Position numbers and translations under genes: made by a program. DNA of 52,155 bases from a virus, in the IMG/VR virus record IMGVR_UViG_3300043411_001021, positions 1-52,155 of that record, one strand, 5' to 3'. Below are positions 47,917 through 52,155 of this stretch, in pieces. The notes below the pieces were generated by a model. It saw only the letters and a program-made list of their open reading frames with translations. It was not told the DNA's origin and searched no databases. The first letter of the stretch is position 1, and each line of letters begins with the position of its first letter.

Positions 47917-47925
47917 ATAATACCA
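47917..47925 (-). promoter_or_regulatory. Late extended -10 promoter within hairpin
   Basis: TGGTATTAT on the minus strand, ending 8 bases before the ATG at 47908, which is thus close to leaderless. It lies in the 3' arm of the hairpin at 47919-47946. Confidence 0.45.
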
Positions 47926-47946
47926 CAAACTGAAGCTTGTGGTATT
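47919..47946 (-). terminator. Hairpin after the major tail protein gene
   Basis: AATACCACAA pairs perfectly with TTGTGGTATT (10 base pairs, with a further C-G pair inside a one-base mismatch and a TGAA-type loop). It follows the major tail protein gene. There is no long U run, so it may be a partial terminator or an mRNA-stabilising end. Confidence 0.6.
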
Positions 47947-47980
47947 ACCGAATTTTATATTTTTTATTTTAATTATATAT

Positions 47981-48676
47981 TTAGCTACTTGATGGTGCTG
48001 GTACTGTCACATATCCACAAGAAGTTGAAGGAGGGCCACTAACGTCACCAAAGATGTGTCTAGGTGAAGTTGGATCTAATGGTCCAGAAACTGGGTAGTC
48101 ATTGAAAGGTCCTACAGATGTTATAGCAGGGTTAGCAAATCCATATCCAGAAAGCTTAACACTGTGTATATCATTACCATACTCTGTATCATCTCTTGTA
48201 AGGAATACTCTTGGAAGTACAGTTCTAAACCAGCCAAAGCCAGCTCCTGCAGTTACTTCACAGTCACTTGAACCGTTAATAGTTTTTTCCCAAACTTCAA
48301 GGTATGCGCCATAACCTCTAGCAGCATTGATACCTGGATCAGAAATACCTACAACAGTAGGTGAAGATTCGTTATCAAGGATTAATGCGCCATCAGTTAA
48401 AAGCTCTAAAGCTTCGAAGTCGTAGCCTGTCATTTCAAGAGTTACATTAAGGTTCTTTGTACGATCACTGTCGCGCAAATAATGAGCTATGTCTCCACAG
48501 CCATTCTTTAATTGATATTCTTGACCTGACTCTTTTTCAGTGGTCACATTGAGTGACATGAGGCCAGAAGATGCGAAACCGCCAGTGACACCTGGAACGA
48601 CTTTACAGTCAGCTCCCAGACGTGCTGCTCGGATTACACAAAGCTTGAACGGTGCATAGCATGCATATTGTGACAT
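47981..48676 (-). CDS. Major tail protein
   Basis: 231 aa, Gly- and Thr-rich with beta periodicity. Segments ALNVTTEKESGQEYQLKNGCGD-like and TKNLNVTLEMTGYDFEALELLTDG are typical of the siphovirus tail-tube protein in actinophages, with VEVWEKT-type strands further on. A strong SD (TAGGAG) precedes the ATG, two extended -10 elements lie upstream, and a strong hairpin follows. That is the arrangement expected for one of the most abundant virion proteins. Confidence 0.82.
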   Translation of the reverse strand: MSQYACYAPFKLCVIRAARLGADCKVVPGVTGGFASSGLMSLNVTTEKESGQEYQLKNGCGDIAHYLRDSDRTKNLNVTLEMTGYDFEALELLTDGALILDNESSPTVVGISDPGINAARGYGAYLEVWEKTINGSSDCEVTAGAGFGWFRTVLPRVFLTRDDTEYGNDIHSVKLSGYGFANPAITSVGPFNDYPVSGPLDPTSPRHIFGDVSGPPSTSCGYVTVPAPSSS

Positions 48677-48704
48677 TAAAAACTCCTAAAATGATATTTG
48701 TACT

Positions 48705-48735
48705 ACTTTACCATCATTTAAGGCGATTTATACCA
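48705..48735 (-). promoter_or_regulatory. Two late extended -10 elements, major tail protein
   Basis: On the minus strand TGGTATAAA (48735-48727) and TGGTAAAGT (48713-48705), 50 and 28 bases upstream of the ATG at 48676. Confidence 0.55.
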
Positions 48736-48741
48736 TTTCTG

Positions 48742-48876
48742 CTATTTTTTCTTTGTTTCATCCTTAGATACTTTTTTTGTAGCGTCTTCAGCTACTTTTT
48801 TATCCTGTTTTTCAGTATTTTCCATACCTTCTGTGTTACCAATGTGGTAACCGTTTTCATCTAATAAATCTGCCAT
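48742..48876 (-). CDS. Small charged protein (44 aa)
   Basis: ATG overlaps the connector stop by one base (TAATG). The N-terminus ADLLDENGYHIGNTEG is a short strand-turn, and the rest is almost all Lys, Glu, Asp and Thr (KVAEDATKKVSKDETKKK). It is similar in style to the Lys-rich tail of the 82-aa protein at 47156. It is probably a short structural accessory. Confidence 0.6.
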   Translation of the reverse strand: MADLLDENGYHIGNTEGMENTEKQDKKVAEDATKKVSKDETKKK

Positions 48877-49613
48877 TAAGTATTTTTCCTTCTCACTTTG
48901 GCAGTCTTTCCTGGTTGTATTACGAAAGACTGTATTCTTGTTTTAGTTGGGTTGTATGTTTGGATAAATGTATCTACAACACTTATCCCTATAAAGTCTT
49001 TTGTCAGTATGTCATAATCCCTAATAGTTAATGAAGTACCCCGTCGTGTGATATGTGTCACACGATCTGAGATTCCACACTCTTTTTTCATCATACCGTC
49101 TAGTATTTCAGAGGCCATGTGCTTTACAGCTTCTTTGCCAGCATCTGGGGGAGTAATTCCATACTTAAAAGTGATGACAACTTCTTGAAAATCTTGCCCA
49201 CTTTGGGTTGGCCATCTACCATCTAATTTTTCTATATATCGGTACTCATTTATTTGAAAATTTGGTGTTGATATAAAGGCATCATTTATGTCTCTAGCAG
49301 GTAATTGTTCTACACCATCAAACTTAATACTTCTTAAATCTGTAATAGGCCAATAACCAATAGATATTTCATTTTCAGAACCACAACGATCAGCTTGTAC
49401 AGTGTTGGTGCAATTTTCTTTACACACAGTTACTGTCTGTTCACGTATCCCACGAAATTGTCTTCCTGATAGTATGTACAGTGTGTTTGATGCAATATTT
49501 AAAGCGTAAGCAATGTCAGTGGTAGATATGTTCTCGTCCTCACCACCATAACAATTCAAAAATTCATCTACAGTTACCCACGGAGAATGTAGTCCTGGAT
49601 TATATTCTCCCAT
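48876..49613 (-). CDS. Head-tail connector protein
   Basis: The start WVTVDEFLNCYGGEDENISTTDIAYALNIASNTLYILSGRQFRG is the pattern of actinophage head-tail connectors (adaptor, HK97 gp6-like). Four Cys lie in the middle (CKENCTNTVQADRCG), and a basic C-terminus follows. Length 245 aa. Located just upstream of the major tail protein as expected. An extended -10 lies 32 bases upstream. Confidence 0.78.
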   Translation of the reverse strand: MGEYNPGLHSPWVTVDEFLNCYGGEDENISTTDIAYALNIASNTLYILSGRQFRGIREQTVTVCKENCTNTVQADRCGSENEISIGYWPITDLRSIKFDGVEQLPARDINDAFISTPNFQINEYRYIEKLDGRWPTQSGQDFQEVVITFKYGITPPDAGKEAVKHMASEILDGMMKKECGISDRVTHITRRGTSLTIRDYDILTKDFIGISVVDTFIQTYNPTKTRIQSFVIQPGKTAKVRRKNT

Positions 49614-49644
49614 TTAAGCTCCCATAAAATTTATTAATGGTTTA

Positions 49645-49653
49645 ATTGTACCA
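49645..49653 (-). promoter_or_regulatory. Late extended -10 promoter, connector
   Basis: TGGTACAAT on the minus strand, 32 bases upstream of the ATG at 49613. It lies just ahead of the connector-major tail unit, after the glycosyltransferase gene. Confidence 0.6.
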
Positions 49654-49658
49654 TAATT

Positions 49659-50360
49659 CTACTCATAATGGCTTTTGTCTGGAAACAAATCCTTAAGATG
49701 TTGCAGTAAAAAACCCGTAGGGCCTACACCAGCAGACGATGTATATCGTTTACCTTTAATCCAACTTAACCTATTTTGATATGTGTCACGCACTTTTACG
49801 TCATTCATGTGTTGACCACCAATACTATAATAATTTCCATAGTAGGACCTCACATTAAATATAGGAGCTTGTATTGCGTGGCTATCATTTAACTCTAGTA
49901 AGTAGCGAAGTTTTTCTTTATTAAATATCATAGGTATATGCAATTCATAAGAATACTTCCTGTCAATCCCTAACGAATCTAAGCATCTAGCAGTGTCCTC
50001 AAGACCCTCAACATATAACTTACTTCCCTGCTCTCTATAAAAATCAATTAAAATAGATAGGTCCCCCCTGTGTTGAGGATACACCTCGTCAATTTCTCGC
50101 ATGATGTAATTGTCATCATCCATATACATAAAATCTTCGGATATCTCATTATTTTTTGATGCATAGTACATATTTCTAGTAATATTTTGAAATTTATTAA
50201 ATGTGCGTTGCATGCGCTCAATATGAATAACATTCTTTACCCATTTTGGTTTGTGCCCAACAATGTAAACATTGTCGTGCTTTATATTTTTTAAAGATCT
50301 TAAAGAATAACGAAGGGCCTCATTATTATCACCTTCACGTACAACATAAACTATATCCAT
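49659..50360 (-). CDS. GT-A glycosyltransferase-like protein with own promoter
   Basis: 233 aa. MDIVYVVREGDNNEALRYSLRSLKNI is the opening strand and nucleotide-binding helix of GT-A-fold transferases. FMYMDDDNYI supplies the D-x-D metal motif. GGQHMNDVKVRD and TSSAGVGPTGFLLQH follow. It resembles the Stealth-type transferases used by phages and capsule systems. It stands in the middle of virion genes yet has its own extended -10 five bases from its expected leader. It may glycosylate a virion protein. Confidence 0.72.
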   Translation of the reverse strand: MDIVYVVREGDNNEALRYSLRSLKNIKHDNVYIVGHKPKWVKNVIHIERMQRTFNKFQNITRNMYYASKNNEISEDFMYMDDDNYIMREIDEVYPQHRGDLSILIDFYREQGSKLYVEGLEDTARCLDSLGIDRKYSYELHIPMIFNKEKLRYLLELNDSHAIQAPIFNVRSYYGNYYSIGGQHMNDVKVRDTYQNRLSWIKGKRYTSSAGVGPTGFLLQHLKDLFPDKSHYE

Positions 50361-50371
50361 AATATGTGTAT

Positions 50372-50380
50372 ATTATATCA
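50372..50380 (-). promoter_or_regulatory. Extended -10 promoter of the glycosyltransferase gene
   Basis: TGATATAAT on the minus strand (50380-50372); predicted +1 is about 50365, 5 bases before the ATG. No SD fits, so the message is nearly leaderless. Confidence 0.6.
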
Positions 50381-50399
50381 TATACTGAAAGTTTTTATT

Positions 50400-50681
50400 T
50401 CACCATGTCGAAATACTCACCCTTTTCCATACATTACTATTTACGCAAACATAAATATAGTTTGTATCGTATGCCACCTGACCTTTGATACCAGTATCAG
50501 TAGCACTGCTAGGCGTTCGATTAGTAATGATTGGCACGAACTTAGTGCCGTTATGGATATAGACCTCGCCTGTGTCAGTAGCGTAAAGTGGTTCACCAGT
50601 CGCTCCGCTGTTGTGCTCAATATTCGCAGCCACCCCTCTAAAGAACCTGATTCGATAGTCTGAGCGATTTAACTTACTCAT
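50400..50681 (-). CDS. Small fibre/decoration protein (93 aa)
   Basis: IRFFRGVAANIEHNSGATGEPLYATDTGEVYIHNGTKFVPI is the short 'head' repeat seen at the N-termini of phage fibres and decoration proteins. The C-terminus ends in strands (YIYVCVNSNVWKRVSI). It overlaps the beta-helix gene by 4 bases (ATGA). G+C content is visibly higher than in the flanking genes. Confidence 0.7.
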   Translation of the reverse strand: MSKLNRSDYRIRFFRGVAANIEHNSGATGEPLYATDTGEVYIHNGTKFVPIITNRTPSSATDTGIKGQVAYDTNYIYVCVNSNVWKRVSISTW

Positions 50682-51541
50682 AGGATTTGACCTGCCTCAA
50701 TCAGCGGGCTCATTGGTCTCAGATTGAAGTTCGCAGTATTAACGTCAACAAATAACGGGTCGACGGTCAAATTATTTATACCGCTCGGCAAGCTGTCAAC
50801 TAGATACGCGTCGTTGTTTTCATATATCGGCGCTATTGCTGGCGTGTTAAACAGCGTCGCTACTCCTGAGCCATTGTAAAAGATATTGTTTTTAATGGTG
50901 CAGTTCGTTCCTCCCATTCCGCCTAATATTGACTTAACGGCGCTGTTTCCGTAAGCGGGCGCTTTCGTATGAAACAAATTGTTTACTAGTGTGACGTTGC
51001 CAGATTGGATGTTGATAAATGATGATGTCTCGGTCGTCAAATACTGTTCTATATTAAAGAATTTGCAGCGGTCTAGAATAAAAGTACCGCCGCTTTTTTC
51101 GTATATCGAGTAGTTACTTGCTACAATTCCGCCTCGCGCGAAACCTGGTCTTGCTTTGATTGCGCTATCTCTTACTACTACTTTTGTTAGTGTTAATATA
51201 ATTCCGTTAGCATATTGTCCAAATACATTGTCCGTGTTGAAGCTTCCCCTAAAGTTGCGGTATTCGATATTTTCAAAAGTCATATCAGCTGTTATTGGTT
51301 GGCTACTCCCTGTATTATGGCAATCGAAAATAGCCGTTGACTGAGCCTCACAGGTTACAGTAATATTTTTGTTAAACTGTGTATATCCGTTAGTATAATC
51401 ATAAGTACCATTCTTGCAAAAAACAGTGTCGCCAGCTGTCGCTGCCGTAATGGCTTTAGTCAATGTAAGATATGGCGCGCCTGTTGTGCCTGTTCCCGTT
51501 GTGTCGTTTCCCGTTGGTGCTATGTATATAGTACTTGCCAT
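50678..51541 (-). CDS. Right-handed parallel beta-helix protein (virion decoration)
   Basis: The start IYIAPTGNDTTGTGTTGAPYLTLTKAITAATAGDTVFCKNGTY is the classic N-cap of right-handed beta-helix (DUF1565/pectate-lyase-like) proteins. Coil repeats follow (VTCEAQSTAIFDCHN; TFENIEYRNF; LTKVVVRDSAI; VTLVNNLFHT; CTIKNNIFYNG; ENNDAYLV; DPLFVDVNTANFNLRPMSPLIEAG). Proteins of this fold bind or cut polysaccharides in fibres and spikes. No catalytic residues are identifiable. Length 287 aa. Confidence 0.82.
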   Translation of the reverse strand: MASTIYIAPTGNDTTGTGTTGAPYLTLTKAITAATAGDTVFCKNGTYDYTNGYTQFNKNITVTCEAQSTAIFDCHNTGSSQPITADMTFENIEYRNFRGSFNTDNVFGQYANGIILTLTKVVVRDSAIKARPGFARGGIVASNYSIYEKSGGTFILDRCKFFNIEQYLTTETSSFINIQSGNVTLVNNLFHTKAPAYGNSAVKSILGGMGGTNCTIKNNIFYNGSGVATLFNTPAIAPIYENNDAYLVDSLPSGINNLTVDPLFVDVNTANFNLRPMSPLIEAGQIL

Positions 51542-51542
51542 T

Positions 51543-51722
51543 TTATTCCCCGATATTTTCTAAGGCTGTTTGCAACTCTGATATTTTCGATTCTAGTTTT
51601 TCAATCTCTAGGTTTATTTGAAACCTCTCTATTTTTTTGTTATCTGCTTCGCTCAATTCTATAGCTCGTAACTGTTCCAAGTTGTTTTCGCTGATTTCAA
51701 TGGTTATTTCTTGCTGTGACAT
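51543..51722 (-). CDS. Small coiled-coil protein (59 aa)
   Basis: AAGGAAATT precedes ATG 51722, and the stop is one base from the next ATG. The protein is acidic and almost wholly helical, with a heptad pattern (LEIEKLESKISELQTALENI). It could trimerise next to the beta-helix protein or serve as an assembly chaperone. Confidence 0.6.
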   Translation of the reverse strand: MSQQEITIEISENNLEQLRAIELSEADNKKIERFQINLEIEKLESKISELQTALENIGE

Positions 51723-51744
51723 AATTTCCTTCTTCCTTATTTAA

Positions 51745-52155
51745 TTAAAAAGTTCCGCCATCTAGCTCTAGCTTGGCTGCTAGTGGACCAATAGACATCG
51801 CATATTGTTGCACCAATGGATTGCCGCTAGCATCAGTCAGTAATGAGTTGCCGATGGTGGCATACATCTGTGTATTCTTCTGCGTGTGGGTAAGTGCTGG
51901 CAACGCATCAAATGCAATAAACTCATGCCAGGCTTCATTATAGTATATTTGTGCTTTTACTGGTGAGCTAGAATGGTCAATTCGTATCCCTCCATCTTCA
52001 GTTCTAGATGAACCTTCCAATACTAGGTTGGCAATATTGTTGTCAGTAATAGAATTGTCGTTATAGCCTAGCTTATCGTTGTTCCGCATTGGTCCGATGT
52101 CTGGATTAGCTGATGTCTCAGATAGTGGCAAGCTGGCTTTATTCCAGTTAGTACC
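51745..52155 (-). CDS. Virion fibre/structural protein, 3' part (partial)
   Basis: The frame is open to the window edge, so the gene continues to the right. The visible end has 136 residues: NPDIGPMRNNDKLGYNDNSITDNNIANLVLEGSSRTEDGGIRI, then KAQIYYNEAWHEFIAFDALPAL and a C-terminal AMSIGPLAAKLELDGGTF. The Asn/Asp/Gly-rich, beta-type composition suits a fibre or decoration protein. A TTG at 52129-52131 is in frame but is probably just an internal Leu. Confidence 0.65.
   Translation of the reverse strand, partial: GTNWNKASLPLSETSANPDIGPMRNNDKLGYNDNSITDNNIANLVLEGSSRTEDGGIRIDHSSSPVKAQIYYNEAWHEFIAFDALPALTHTQKNTQMYATIGNSLLTDASGNPLVQQYAMSIGPLAAKLELDGGTF

Noticed and set aside
1-52155. CRISPR array or insertion sequence
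   Set aside because: No regularly spaced repeats with unique spacers, no transposase and no terminal inverted repeats with target duplication. The 75-bp repeats in the adhesin gene are coding.

Overview
The window is a contiguous piece of an AT-rich (roughly one-third G+C by eye) tailed-phage genome of siphovirus type. Directly visible are a tape-measure gene of 1852 codons, a paired tail-assembly-chaperone locus, a major tail protein, tail fibres, a holin next to an amidase endolysin, a family A DNA polymerase and three tRNA genes. There is no integrase, CRISPR array or ribosomal gene. The host is probably an aquatic, low-GC actinobacterium. This is inferred from a membrane-anchored Rpf-type muralytic protein with a Thr/Pro linker, actinophage-style minor tail proteins and many apparently leaderless start sites. 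Terminase, portal and capsid genes are not in the window. They probably lie to the right, because the structural operon runs right to left and is cut by the right edge.

Layout. (1) 1-2051, rightward: small genes and a DNA methyltransferase, joined by a repeated stop/SD/start cassette. (2) 2102-6950, rightward: two small DNA-binding-type proteins, then an operon with an Rnl1-type RNA ligase, a T4-type polynucleotide kinase-phosphatase and an RlaP-like nucleotidyltransferase, closed by a large inverted repeat. (3) 6955-9902: a leftward PRPP-synthetase-like gene, diverging from a rightward Sak4-like ATPase and DUF669-like pair. (4) 9892-19298, leftward replication operon: dNMP kinase, PD-(D/E)XK nuclease, SNF2 helicase, RuvC-like resolvase, DNA polymerase and metallophosphoesterase, interrupted by two HNH/AP2 homing-type endonucleases. 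(5) 19330-20640: an Rpf-like protein with a hairpin leader, then a terminator, tRNA-Glu, tRNA-Cys and tRNA-Pro with unexplained structured RNA between them. (6) 20650-24084, rightward glycan cassette: glycosyltransferase-like protein, methyltransferase, DegT aminotransferase and Gfo/Idh/MocA oxidoreductase. (7) 24111-28083: an Acb2/Tad1-type cyclic-nucleotide sponge, a promoter-to-terminator small RNA, GroES, thioredoxin and small genes. (8) 28123-29771: an exported-protein operon with a second muralytic enzyme. (9) 29719-52155, leftward late region: holin, endolysin, adhesin and fibres, minor tail proteins, tape measure, chaperones, tail and connector proteins, a glycosyltransferase with its own promoter, and a G+C-richer beta-helix/fibre module.

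How it fits together. The early genes look built to survive host defences: RNA repair against anticodon nucleases, a signalling-molecule sponge, PRPP supply, a methyltransferase and a chaperonin cofactor. The left half otherwise replicates DNA and makes nucleotides. The right half builds and decorates the virion and lyses the cell. Extended -10 promoters (TGnTAnnnT) recur throughout, and a TGGTAnAnT version sits in front of most late transcription units. Several genes start within a few bases of the predicted +1.
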